Part shown: positions 20,901 to 29,917 of the stretch, piece by piece
Layout: every line of letters begins with the position of its first letter
How positions within the stretch are numbered: position 1 is the first letter of the stretch
NCBI GenBank assembly: GCA_032718475.1
Contig: JAUCBJ010004884.1
Span: 24,012 to 88,011 of the forward strand
Direction of reading: 5' to 3'
Length of the DNA stretch: 64,000 bases
DNA from: Nemertoderma westbladi
Taxonomy: Eukaryota > Xenacoelomorpha > Nemertodermatida > Nemertodermatidae
Made by a program: the position numbers and the translations under genes
The notes under the pieces: model-generated
Seen by the model: only the letters and a program-made list of their open reading frames with translations
Told to the model about the DNA's origin: nothing
The model's database searches: none

Positions 20901-23900
20901 GGGTGGATTCTTAAAACTGGAGGACGTGTACCTTTTAATATCCAGGGAGGCAGTAGTAGAAACTCGATCCAACTACACTGACCAGCACATCGTGGCAGAA
21001 GGAATCACATTGCCATCCTCCAACCGACAAAAACCCCAGACAACATCTACCAAGACGGCCACTTACGCCACACCAACGGAATCACGACAATTCTCGGACG
21101 GTAGTAGGGTATCTGCGCCCATTGGGACGAAACAGACGAGACAGCAACTTGGTACCGACTTCAGTGGCTGCCAATACTGCGAGCATTTAGGCAAGCGGTA
21201 TATCGGTCACAAGTTGCGAAGTTGTCGACAGTTTCGCGAGTTGAACTCGGAAGAACGACGGCTGCAAATACGGCCATTGGACTCTTGTTGGCGGTGTACG
21301 CGACACGGACACGTCCGTAAAGATTGCCCAAATACCGACACTTGTCCATCCTGTGGACGCAACCACGACGGTCTGCTCCACACGGACAGCCACACGCCGA
21401 CAAAACGCTTCGCCAGGGAACACCCGGAAGCAGCAGCGAGATGTGATGCGGCCTACAGAAAACGAGAATCGAAAACGACTCCAACCTTCGTGACCCATAT
21501 TGAGGATTGCTTCTCAGAACAATCCGGATCGTCGGACGAAGAGTCAGAAGACGACGACGTATATTCGGATGGAGATGAACAGCCATCGATCGCGCTTCTG
21601 ACTACTGACCAACTGAAGGGATTCAGTGTAATTCCGATTAAGATTACTGGCACAAAGGGGAGCAAGAGAATCTACGCGATTCTAGATTCAGCCTCATCTC
21701 ATAGCTACGTGGATGAAAAGATAGCTGACGTCGTGACGGATCTCAGACAAGGTAAGCGCGTCAGTTATACCGTAAGTAGTATGCACGGACAGCGTGCAAT
21801 ACCAGTGACACGAGTTAAGTTGGACTTAGACTCTCTTCTTCCAAAATCGCAACACAGCGAGAGGGAGAGGTCTTTGTTACCCTTCAAGGATCTGACTTTT
21901 GCGGCCACCAAAGACTTTAGTAACCTACTAGGTCCGGTCCCAGAACAATCCTTGGAGGACCGTAAGTATTTCAGACACCTTGGTGTACCTGAATGTCCTG
22001 TCAATTATAGATCGGTAGCAATGCTGATCGGGACGGACCAATTCAACCTACATCAGGTGTGGGAAACCAGACCATCGGCAGTCGTAGCGGGAAACGCATA
22101 CGCCTGCAGAACGCCGATAGGGTGGTATACTCGAGCGCCTGTGCGCACACTAGACGTAAGTGACGAGGAAGAAGATGTACAAAGTACATGTAGTTTACTA
22201 ACTACAAATTCAATCCATTCCTTTTCACACGATGTGGACCATACTACCTTACATACAAGACATGACAGACGTGTAACTAGTATGATAAGTCACAAGGAGC
22301 AGCTAATTCACCAGGTGCGGAAATCGATACAACATTGGCCTCCGTTATACGACAACAAGTCTAACACCATCCCTAAGGACGCCGAAATCAAGAAACCAAA
22401 AGAGGGGAAGGCAAAGAAAAAGACGACGGCGGCGAAACTCAAGAAAAAACCGAAGGCGAAATGGAAAGATATAACTTCAAAGGTCAAGAGAGGAAGACTT
22501 GCGAGCCTTTCTACACCAGACATATCGCCAGACGGTCAACCAGACACGTTACCAGACGGTCAACGAGACACGTTACTAGACGGTCAACCAGATGTTTTGC
22601 CAGACATATCACAAAATGTTCTACCAGACACTAGTGACATACTGACAAACAGTAAAGCCGCAGTTTCTCTATTGGAGCGGCCTTCTATTGACAAACAACC
22701 AGATACGTTACCAGACGTATCGCCAGACACATTACTAGACAGTCGACTAGACATTTTGTCAGAAACATCACAAAATGTTCTACCGGACATTAGTAATGTA
22801 TTGACTAACAGTAAAGCCGCAGTTTCCCTATTGGAGCGGCCTTGTATTGACAAACTACCAAATTTGACACACTTGAGCAACCATAAGCACGGTGAAACCT
22901 CATGTATTGCAGATGTGGGTAGTACCTACGCTAATGTAAATACAGGTGTTACTTTGCGCTCAAGAGACATACCGAACTTGCAACCTATGGTGAAACCTGG
23001 GATTAATGTCGGCAGAAAAATAAGTTTACCGAAACCTGCTGACCCCATAGAGTTCAAACCACCATTAACGATCGACTTACAAGGTACTGACAATCAAGGT
23101 AAGAAGACGAAGAAGGACAAATTACTTGTAGACCCGGACGGATCAACAGTCAACAAGGGAATACTTACCGGCGGACCCGTGGGCCCTTCTAGTAATTCAA
23201 AACCTTCCAAAATCTCCATTGAATTACCTGATGACGTCACAAATACTCACGTCGACCGGATTGTAAACTTAACAGATTCTTGGACGAACGCTTGCCGAAA
23301 ATTAGCGTGGATTGTACGTTTTGTACAATACGTTAAAGGCAAACGTGACTTTACACGTCGACTTACATTGGCTGAGATTGACAGGTGTGAAATTAAATTA
23401 ATTCGCCATTACCAACTGCGATATTTCGCGCGCGAATTCACATCCATAAATCAAGGTCAACCTATTAAGTCGTCACCAATACTGAGTTGGAGTCCGATAA
23501 TTTATAATGGCTTACTTTGTCATAAATCTCGGCTTCAAAACATTGACTTTAACACAAACTTTAGGTACCCAATAATAATACCGCAACACCACGAACTACA
23601 ACGTGCAATGATACTGGACGCACATTTACATCTGAAACACGCTGGAAGACACCACTGTCTTTCCTACTTACGTACAAGATTTGTATTGATTAGACCTAGT
23701 AAAGCGTTAAGTTCAGTGACACGTACGTGTATTATTTGTAAAAAGGTACATTCTAGAATAGGTACCCAGGAAATGAGTGAACTTCCACAAGCACGACTTC
23801 AAGCATTCAGACCACCTTTTACAGAGACTGGAATTGATTGCTTTGGTCCCATACATACGAAACGTGGACGTATACTAGTAAAACGCTGGGGACTGATTTT

Positions 23901-24759
23901 CACATGTATGTCCAGTAGGGCAGTTCATATTGAACGTGTGATGGATCTTTCCACCAACGCGTTTATACTAGCATTGCGGCGATTTATCGCTAGACGCGGA
24001 CTAGTGAAATGCTTGTACTCAGACCAAGGGACAAACTTTGTTGGTGCTCGGAATGAGATTGCTAGAGCCCTTAAGAAATTAGATCATGATCAAATCTCGA
24101 ACGAACTACAACCTCATAAGATTGTTTGGAAGTTTAATCCTCCAGATAGTCCATGGAGAGGCGGAGTCTGGGAGAGATTGATTAGATCTATCAAGACAGC
24201 CATGGCAAAGGTCATTCCAGTAAACCACATACTGACAGACGACCAACTGACAACATTGTTTGTTGAAATCGAGGCAATACTAAATACTAGACCAATAGTA
24301 TTAGTACCCGATGACAAACAATCTCAATTTGCTTTAACACCGGCACACCTGCTAATGCAGGCACCGACCACTTTGACGCCGATTTCTATTCCAATAGAAA
24401 GCGATAGCTACGGTAGAAAAGCGTGGAAAATCACGCAACTACTGGCTAACAAATTCTGGGAAATATGGCAAAACCATTATTTGTCCTCTATTTCTGCCAG
24501 AACAACATGGTACAATAATACCCGCGCATTAAAGCCGGGAGATCACGTGCTGTTAGCAGAAGTGATTCTAAAAAGACGCTTCTGGATAACAGGTGTAATT
24601 TTAGCCACACATCCATCTATGGATGGAGTGACAAGAACTGTGACGGTACGGACAATTGACGGTCGTACAGTAGACAGACCGACTCAACGTCTCGTACTTC
24701 TTGAAGAGACTCGTAACGAGTCTGGAGACTACAAATCTCCACCTAATACTAGTAAATAA
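17962..24759 (+). CDS. Gag-protease-integrase polyprotein lacking reverse transcriptase (ORF1)
   Basis: An uninterrupted ORF of 2265 aa. Residues about 270-425 form a Gln/Glu/Ala-rich coiled coil. Residues about 580-660 hold a 27-aa unit repeated three times. A BEL capsid-like region has PKFSGSSKHWHTFVDYI. Zinc knuckles start near Cys1070 (CQYC), 1109 (CWRCTRHGHVRKDC) and 1128 (CPSC). A retropepsin-like active site ILDSASS has Asp1242. The BEL linker motif MLIGTDQF is near 1354. Then, where RT and RNase H should be, comes a Lys-rich stretch and a duplicated PDTLPD-type linker (about 1470-1640). The integrase follows: HHCC finger near 1887, and Asp1959 (GIDCFG), Asp2021 (YSDQGTNF) and Glu2071 (VWERLI). 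The D-to-E spacing of 50 equals that in the neighbouring BEL integrase. Catalytic residues are intact, which suggests past selection for function. Confidence 0.92.
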   Translation: MSDKQDYTKNTQTDYDSCDADKSAAEEQQGKTREPTKPTPCASPVHPAGVPDAVVRGDGRTEDFLTVPQPRYRETDMVSSAGSQESVVRSVGGYMAHITRSIGEGQRILDELTAPMSRFEFYTLQVRVQTRVHKSVDNLIGLQDLARQRQDMDTQLRILEKLMIAREKLIQFKSTIRQTQQEQVDQLLGESVSDELLQPEEEQELYRLDEQLKHLTDHLRMCGEDVGDLETVPEYTRETSPVRIESAPGILDQSLVSIRSEIGEISIVTSEISRQQQQHDRQQREDEEQAQLLTAQAAVEEEKLRVANVARISHLQEQAELEAAEMERLELDIAQQAAAAELAQRTAAAAAELERQRLVSEARAEMKKRQIKAQSAIRQAEFEAQQQQTEQREKEVKLHFELGKKARELANAKEDLDLQARDRSMRSRDGHDLDQIEVRHRQIQERKKEGSVGAPGRERQLVKDLCQRFPQVTHMFAPVTTKEPVSIAGSSNISPIHGATEHRFVIPDKFTPPRATSSPIPKVKVSNPPITDRSSLLTGPALLTTKQVSPPSTPKPVTHYAYPMTFRPARQVDSAVARPPVQFTSQSTTSRKTCEPTEQRRTVDTRPVQFTSQSTTSRKTCEPTEQWRTVDTRPVQFTSQSTTSRKTCEPTEQRRTVDDIPKRNVRIRTTQRTRARRPPYPDDSSTSSESDYPKREVFRTGAADEYKRERSDNSFVDNPPQNTPTQKALQPTDAISTQQFADILRPVVNKLAQIEERLEEGYTDSSRNSEFEHNRHPNEPQRPVPSKHTSYQGKAPRRENINQVTNQGRETLNVAEEIAKFAARQGLPVQQPPKFSGSSKHWHTFVDYIESQIAVCAFTSREKFNYLLQTLSGEPKRLAETFVGVPDAFELAYDRLTSIYGGTVSMARSVIEELCKGGAITKPVDLLKLADEIRNAITTLRSIGQLDYGNTPTVLLKIIGRLHHRLRREWRKIEYQREERGGFLKLEDVYLLISREAVVETRSNYTDQHIVAEGITLPSSNRQKPQTTSTKTATYATPTESRQFSDGSRVSAPIGTKQTRQQLGTDFSGCQYCEHLGKRYIGHKLRSCRQFRELNSEERRLQIRPLDSCWRCTRHGHVRKDCPNTDTCPSCGRNHDGLLHTDSHTPTKRFAREHPEAAARCDAAYRKRESKTTPTFVTHIEDCFSEQSGSSDEESEDDDVYSDGDEQPSIALLTTDQLKGFSVIPIKITGTKGSKRIYAILDSASSHSYVDEKIADVVTDLRQGKRVSYTVSSMHGQRAIPVTRVKLDLDSLLPKSQHSERERSLLPFKDLTFAATKDFSNLLGPVPEQSLEDRKYFRHLGVPECPVNYRSVAMLIGTDQFNLHQVWETRPSAVVAGNAYACRTPIGWYTRAPVRTLDVSDEEEDVQSTCSLLTTNSIHSFSHDVDHTTLHTRHDRRVTSMISHKEQLIHQVRKSIQHWPPLYDNKSNTIPKDAEIKKPKEGKAKKKTTAAKLKKKPKAKWKDITSKVKRGRLASLSTPDISPDGQPDTLPDGQRDTLLDGQPDVLPDISQNVLPDTSDILTNSKAAVSLLERPSIDKQPDTLPDVSPDTLLDSRLDILSETSQNVLPDISNVLTNSKAAVSLLERPCIDKLPNLTHLSNHKHGETSCIADVGSTYANVNTGVTLRSRDIPNLQPMVKPGINVGRKISLPKPADPIEFKPPLTIDLQGTDNQGKKTKKDKLLVDPDGSTVNKGILTGGPVGPSSNSKPSKISIELPDDVTNTHVDRIVNLTDSWTNACRKLAWIVRFVQYVKGKRDFTRRLTLAEIDRCEIKLIRHYQLRYFAREFTSINQGQPIKSSPILSWSPIIYNGLLCHKSRLQNIDFNTNFRYPIIIPQHHELQRAMILDAHLHLKHAGRHHCLSYLRTRFVLIRPSKALSSVTRTCIICKKVHSRIGTQEMSELPQARLQAFRPPFTETGIDCFGPIHTKRGRILVKRWGLIFTCMSSRAVHIERVMDLSTNAFILALRRFIARRGLVKCLYSDQGTNFVGARNEIARALKKLDHDQISNELQPHKIVWKFNPPDSPWRGGVWERLIRSIKTAMAKVIPVNHILTDDQLTTLFVEIEAILNTRPIVLVPDDKQSQFALTPAHLLMQAPTTLTPISIPIESDSYGRKAWKITQLLANKFWEIWQNHYLSSISARTTWYNNTRALKPGDHVLLAEVILKRRFWITGVILATHPSMDGVTRTVTVRTIDGRTVDRPTQRLVLLEETRNESGDYKSPPNTSK

Positions 24760-25418
24760 TTAGGAGTTTACAAACAGATTTCCACTTACCTGTACACTGT
24801 AGTAAGGACAGCGGTAGAATTCCATTGTCTTTATATGTCAACATTGAGGGTAGTACCCTTATGTGTCACATAGGAGCGGGATTTGTAGGTATAAGAAATG
24901 GAATTCTACTTGGAACTCACAATATTGAGACATTTTCGAAATTTTAGACAATCCATTTGGATTTGAAAAATTTTTAAAAATTTTCTCCAGTGAATATATT
25001 TCAGGGTACAGTCGGGTGGAACTTAAAATTAGAGAAACAAGAGAGGAAGACTTGCGAGCCTTTCTTAAAATTTTAATTAAATTTTACACGGTCTTGTTTC
25101 AATAAGTTACGTCAAAATAGACTCCCCTATATTTATTACTAATTCTTGACTGCTTATTTTCTGATAATAGTTTGGGATCAAAAAGTGAGTATTTTAGACT
25201 CACAGCCAGTTTAGCCCAAATTCGTTTTTATTTCGGCAAAAATTTTAGATAAGAAGCAGCGTGTCATTAAAGAAACCCTAGATCTTAGGCTATGGGTAGG
25301 AGGTTAGAGCGTTGTCAAGCCCAAAGGGCAGACGAAACTCTCATGTCTCCTCACAACTAACTACAAACTCTGTTGTATTCCCTCTAGTAGTAATGATTAT
25401 GTAACTACACCCCTAATT
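24760..25418 (+). other. ORF1-ORF2 spacer
   Basis: No ORF of note. It holds a long hairpin at 24814-24909 just after the ORF1 stop and one copy of the dispersed 17-nt motif at 25045-25061. How ORF2 is translated (splicing, internal initiation or separate transcript) cannot be seen. Confidence 0.5.
24814..24909 (+). promoter_or_regulatory. Multi-hairpin RNA structure after the ORF1 stop
   Basis: Thirteen-bp arms GTAGAATTCCATT (24814-24826) and AATGGAATTCTAC (24897-24909) are perfectly complementary. Inside lie GGGTAGTACCC and TATGTGTCACATA mini-hairpins. This resembles a structured export, translation or packaging element; function is inference. Confidence 0.55.
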
Positions 25419-28253
25419 ATGGAGAAAGGGATACAAGGAGAGCCGAGATGGGGATATGATATCCAGGAGGAGGCAGCAGCGCCATTCGAAAGATTTGGAG
25501 CCAAGGACTATACTATATTTGGTATAAAGGAATTATCGGAAAGTACAGCGAAACTCGCGAGAACTAAATATGACTCGAACGTATTAAAGAGAAGGCAAAA
25601 TGCATTAAACGAAAGAATCGAAAGTTTGCGCCAAACCTTCAACGAACTTTACCCGTACGACGCTTTGTGTGATACGGGAGACATTAGCGAAGACCCCGAT
25701 ACCGAAATTAGTCGTTTGTATCATACCATGCAATACCTAAAGGCGCACGAACCTATGCCCGCGGTAAGAGATGAATTCGATGGAATGCATCTTTACAGAC
25801 GAACTCGAGGGGATGATAGAGAAACCAAGGAAGCATTTTCAGTGTATAAACTTTATTATCAATGCGGTTCTTGTATGCGCGAACAACGAAATGCGATTCC
25901 GATGCGTTTGAATAAGGAAAATCCCGAACCGATATTGGCGAGGTGTTCGAATCATCAACAACTACGCTACCAGGAAGGAGGGTATCCTTTATCGAATCCA
26001 TATCATTCATTTGCTATGACCGGACCAAAAGCGGGAGAAACTGTCATTTACCCACCTAAGGTTGTTGAACCCGATGTATTTGAACTTACGCTGGACGAGG
26101 CAAATCAGTCAACCCGCGAAAAGAAAGAAGCTCTTAGCCTATACAGAGCCTACAAGGCTTTCGAGAAAGGTGAGATGGAAGAATGGGGCGGAAGACTCGC
26201 GAGCCTACCTTGCCATTGGACGTCACACGATCAAACTCCAGCTAAGGAGATGACACCGGAAGTTTTCGAGAGCATAAACTTTGCTCAAAACGTTATTCAG
26301 AGACTACAGATTGCATCCCCGGAGAGGACCAGAGAAATGCAACCGTATAGTACTTCAACTACGAAACCATTGAGTACGACACTCAACTTTCCTATTAGTA
26401 TACCAGTCCGACAGGATACGACGTACGAAATACCCATCGTGGATCATCCAGAAATCATTTCGAACTTGGAGTTTCTTCCTGCAGTTGTTTTCAGCGATAT
26501 GAGTAAGATATATGATTTACGTAGACATATTACTCAAAAGGTCGTGTACAACGTTCCACCTCATATTCAAGATTTCAAGGAACTGGATAGAGCTGGTGCC
26601 GATATAGCTCCGAGTAATCTGAAAGGATATTTAACCAAGACGATTCGTTTATGGATTGGAACCGGAACCTTCGAGTCGGATACAGATATTGCCGCAGATT
26701 GGCGAGGTAAGGTTATTCGTTTCGAAGATGATAAGGACATAGAGAAGATTTGGCAACCTTCGGAAGAATTGTTGGATGAATGGAATAGGACGTTTAGATC
26801 GTTTCAGGAAAACGGTTACATGTTTTACGATAACGAGGGCGGCAGTCATCAGCAGAGTTTGACTTCTAAGACTATACAGATTAGAGCGGCGGACGGAGTC
26901 CTGCACGTTTTCAGTAGACAGAGGAGCGACAAACGAATGCCGATACCTCCAGCGAATACAAAGCGACACCATCTTATCACCGATATAGTAAAGAAGATGG
27001 ACCAAGCTTGTAATATCGACGCTAGAATGCTACCGAAGATGGTAAGAAACATGATTTTAGATAAAACTGTTGTAAAGATTGGATCAGGAGTAAGGGAGGA
27101 TTTAATTAGCGACTTCGCCGGCATGACGGACAGCGATGACCGACTACCGACACCTTACGTCGACACTCGACCTCTTATTTTGTGGTCTATAGAACAGGGA
27201 TATTTTCGTGAGTATAATACTCAGAAGACTGGAACTGGATACATTTCCTACCTGTTATTCAATTGGGATTATAAGGAAAATAAGAGAAACAAGTATATTG
27301 AAACTTATGGAGAAGGTGATACTCCAGATATGAGTGAGTTTGAATCACAGCTTAAATGGAGAGGATGCGTGTATTGGGCTATTACGTCACCTCCAAGAGC
27401 GGTCTTACAATATTATTTAGCAATAGAGTCGTCAGTGAATGTTTGCCTAATCGCCGACATTGTGTCTCGGACTCTCAAAAGACATCCACTTTGTCTCGGA
27501 GATGATCATACGTTCTACATGGAAGGGAGAATTCGTACCGACGTGTTTAGACGATTCCTTGAACCCTTCTACAACTCCGACGCTCAGTGTAATGCCTTTA
27601 CTCGAGCAGGATTTAGTATATTTCGAGATGTGTATCTTCGCTGTGCGGGATCTCTTATCGAAAGACCATCTATGTTTACATTGTTACCCTATGAAGGAGA
27701 ACGTATCGTGGAGATTACGGAAGAATCACGGCAGACGCGCGCGCCTATCGGTCACCTCGGTGATGATTTCGAAGTAACTACTACGATCGCTGACGATCCT
27801 TTAGAGGAACTTCTTGAGATAGAAAGGAACCTCCCGAAGAAATCTCAGACGGAGATTCGACAACTTGAAGCAACAGATGCTATAGTTTGTATACAACCTT
27901 CAGAAACCTACCAACCCATAGACCCAGATGATTACGATTATAGTGTGGGAGGAAGCGCTCGACCGATTGGAGATCTTATATACGAACGAGTGTGGTACCC
28001 TGCCAATACGATGTGTAGTAAATGTGGCGTCGCTGGACATCATATGACAAAGTGCAGTGGAAAGCACATTACTACGACTCAGCTAATCTGTGGATGGTGT
28101 GGGGATCAAGGGTCTCATACCTTTTATACTTGCTGGAGATTTATGGCTCAATGTACTTACTGCAATATAAAAGGACATCGAGCATCTGAATGCCAACTAA
28201 GAGACATACCTTATGAACACGAATCTGTAAAACTCGTGAGGAAATTATTTTGA
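25419..28253 (+). CDS. ORF2: DEDD exonuclease-like protein with three C-terminal zinc knuckles
   Basis: An intact 944-aa ORF without RT, integrase or envelope motifs. Near residue 148 CGSC with a later CSNH suggests a zinc ribbon. Residues about 468-600 resemble the RNase D/WRN-type 3'-5' exonuclease fold: GYMFYDNEGG (Asp471, Glu473 as DxE), TIQIRAADG, then LPKMVRNMILDKTVVKIGSG with Asp561, YVDTRPL with Asp582, and YGEGD (Tyr630, Asp634) as a YxxxD-like Exo III. The spacing fits the DEDDy order. The tail has CX2CX4HX4C at 866-879 and 912-925 and a CX2CX5HX4C at 891-905. These features suggest a nucleic-acid-binding nuclease. The fold call is by eye and needs profile comparison. A decayed homologue lies at 1-1400. 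The stop TGA is preceded by TTT and an overlapping +1 frame. Confidence 0.75.
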   Translation: MEKGIQGEPRWGYDIQEEAAAPFERFGAKDYTIFGIKELSESTAKLARTKYDSNVLKRRQNALNERIESLRQTFNELYPYDALCDTGDISEDPDTEISRLYHTMQYLKAHEPMPAVRDEFDGMHLYRRTRGDDRETKEAFSVYKLYYQCGSCMREQRNAIPMRLNKENPEPILARCSNHQQLRYQEGGYPLSNPYHSFAMTGPKAGETVIYPPKVVEPDVFELTLDEANQSTREKKEALSLYRAYKAFEKGEMEEWGGRLASLPCHWTSHDQTPAKEMTPEVFESINFAQNVIQRLQIASPERTREMQPYSTSTTKPLSTTLNFPISIPVRQDTTYEIPIVDHPEIISNLEFLPAVVFSDMSKIYDLRRHITQKVVYNVPPHIQDFKELDRAGADIAPSNLKGYLTKTIRLWIGTGTFESDTDIAADWRGKVIRFEDDKDIEKIWQPSEELLDEWNRTFRSFQENGYMFYDNEGGSHQQSLTSKTIQIRAADGVLHVFSRQRSDKRMPIPPANTKRHHLITDIVKKMDQACNIDARMLPKMVRNMILDKTVVKIGSGVREDLISDFAGMTDSDDRLPTPYVDTRPLILWSIEQGYFREYNTQKTGTGYISYLLFNWDYKENKRNKYIETYGEGDTPDMSEFESQLKWRGCVYWAITSPPRAVLQYYLAIESSVNVCLIADIVSRTLKRHPLCLGDDHTFYMEGRIRTDVFRRFLEPFYNSDAQCNAFTRAGFSIFRDVYLRCAGSLIERPSMFTLLPYEGERIVEITEESRQTRAPIGHLGDDFEVTTTIADDPLEELLEIERNLPKKSQTEIRQLEATDAIVCIQPSETYQPIDPDDYDYSVGGSARPIGDLIYERVWYPANTMCSKCGVAGHHMTKCSGKHITTTQLICGWCGDQGSHTFYTCWRFMAQCTYCNIKGHRASECQLRDIPYEHESVKLVRKLF

Positions 28254-28536
28254 TGAGTGGGAAGATTTAGCCGACGAACATGTATCGGCACAAAGAAGAC
28301 GGTTTCCGATGAGAGCGCATCTCGGATTTTGGGCGGCAAATCCTCAAACGATGATGTCGGAAGGATATATCTCCGCTATGCCCCAATATGACGAACTTAT
28401 CGAGGTTGTCGATATATTGCCCCACGACAGCGGATTCCGAGTGGTGCGCGAGTATCTACTACAGATTCACCCGGATAACAAAAACACGTGGAATTTTCAG
28501 AAAGTCGTTAACCGCATTACGTATGGTGAATTATAA
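28252..28536 (+). CDS. ORF3a: possible +1 frameshift extension of ORF2
   Basis: The +1 frame is open from 28240 and directly after the ORF2 phrase KLF-stop reads DEWEDLADEHVSAQ, continuing for 95 codons to TAA 28534-28536. The junction is TTT TGA, the type of slow-stop site used for +1 frameshifting in other systems. A Met at 28309 is an alternative start. The protein (RAHLGFWAANPQ and on) has no recognisable domain. An ordinary indel mutation would give the same picture. Confidence 0.45.
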   Translation, partial: DEWEDLADEHVSAQRRRFPMRAHLGFWAANPQTMMSEGYISAMPQYDELIEVVDILPHDSGFRVVREYLLQIHPDNKNTWNFQKVVNRITYGEL

Positions 28537-29068
28537 ACGTATACGAGCGAGCGTATTCGAGGAAGAGGAGGTCCTAGAGGCGACAAATATACCAGCCACT
28601 CCGGTTGCGCCGTCTGCACGTCACCCTCGGGAGGACGGACAGGGTAAGATCATACGGGTCCAGAAAGTGGGCCAACAATTAAAGAAAATTATTAATATAG
28701 AAGAACGCAAGGGAGTTGAGCCGACCATTCGAGTTACTCGAGATACGGTATCGCTTCCAAGAGAACCAGTAGGAGGATCGGGACATACACCAGCTGATCA
28801 ACAGGGGGCGCAAGCTACTCTTGGGTCTGCGTCGTCCGCTTCTCGCGCGTTCCCAGACGTTCTACCAACTGTAGTGACAACTGATCGGTCACGAGGAATC
28901 GGTCGAGGTTTTGGGATGCCAAATAGACGAATTTGCGAAGAAATAGTCGCACCGTCTCTCAACGTCCCAAGTAAACCAGTGACTCGCCCCATTAGTCCCA
29001 TATCGCGAGCAAAGTCACCTGTGCGCAGTTTTCGAGGACGCGGCAGGGCTCGATCCACTAAGCGATAA
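28523..29068 (+). CDS. ORF3b: basic, disordered protein
   Basis: From an ATG at 28523 that overlaps the stop of ORF3a, 181 codons run to TAA at 29066-29068; the same frame is open from 28388. The product is acidic near the start (VFEEEEVLE), then rich in Pro, Ser, Thr and Arg, and ends in an Arg/Gly tail (SFRGRGRARSTKR) as expected for RNA binding. No known family recognised. It is the last ORF before the 3' LTR. Confidence 0.5.
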   Translation: MVNYKRIRASVFEEEEVLEATNIPATPVAPSARHPREDGQGKIIRVQKVGQQLKKIINIEERKGVEPTIRVTRDTVSLPREPVGGSGHTPADQQGAQATLGSASSASRAFPDVLPTVVTTDRSRGIGRGFGMPNRRICEEIVAPSLNVPSKPVTRPISPISRAKSPVRSFRGRGRARSTKR

Positions 29069-29917
29069 AAGGGAGGGCAAGGGTGGACGGAAGACTCGTG
29101 AGCCTTTCTTATGATTTTGTGATTTATTTGAATTTATATTTATATTCGTGTTTATTCCGAACTTATGCAATTTGTATTGTTCCGAATTTATGAAATTTAG
29201 AAATAAGAACTCATATTTAGTAAAACTTATATTTGGTAAGACTTATATTTGTAAGAATTTATATTTTATATTTGTAATTATTCCGAACTTATGCAATTTA
29301 TATTATTCCGAACTTATGCAATTTATATTGTTCCGAATATTATGCAATTTATATCTTATAAGTAGTATTTGTATTTACAGTGAAATAGAAAGTAAGAGTA
29401 GATGGAAGACTCGTGGGCCTTTCTTATAGTTTCATTTGTAAAGTGTTATATTTTGTATTTAGAAAGTTTTATAGTCAGAAAGTTTTGTGCTTAGAAAGAC
29501 TCATATTTGTAATTATTCCAAACTTATGCAATCTACATTTAGGTACGAAAGTATTTGTAATTATTTTGTATTTATGCAATATTTGAGATGCAATAGTAGA
29601 TGGAAGACTCGCGAGCCTTTCTTATTGTTTTCATTTATTTGTATTTGTAATTGTTTGAATTTATGCAATATTGAGATGCAATAGATTTATATTGGTGAAT
29701 TTAGTTTAGATTTATATTGTACTTACTTAGTAAAGCCTTAAATACGTAAAGTTTGAATTTGTAATTATTTTGTATCGAATCATTACGTAGAAAGGAAGTA
29801 TTATTTGAAATTTAATTTGTAAATATGTAAGTAAGCCCTAAGTATTCTATAGTTTGATTGATTATTGGTGAAAACCGTATATTTTATGCACGATAATATC
29901 CTGTTTTCATGGAGCGG
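29069..29917 (+). other. 3' untranslated region of the nested element
   Basis: AT-rich with repeated ttatgcaatttatatt phrases and three copies of the dispersed 17-nt motif (29089, 29404, 29602) at intervals of 315 and 198 bp. The purine stretch ATGGAGCGG just before the 3' LTR (29909-29917) is a weak polypurine tract candidate. Short frames here are products of the repeats. Confidence 0.6.

Noticed and set aside
27480-27500. LGDD in ORF2 as a reverse transcriptase catalytic motif
   Set aside because: No motif A, no fingers or thumb phrases, and wrong surroundings; the ORF instead shows exonuclease-like motifs much earlier.
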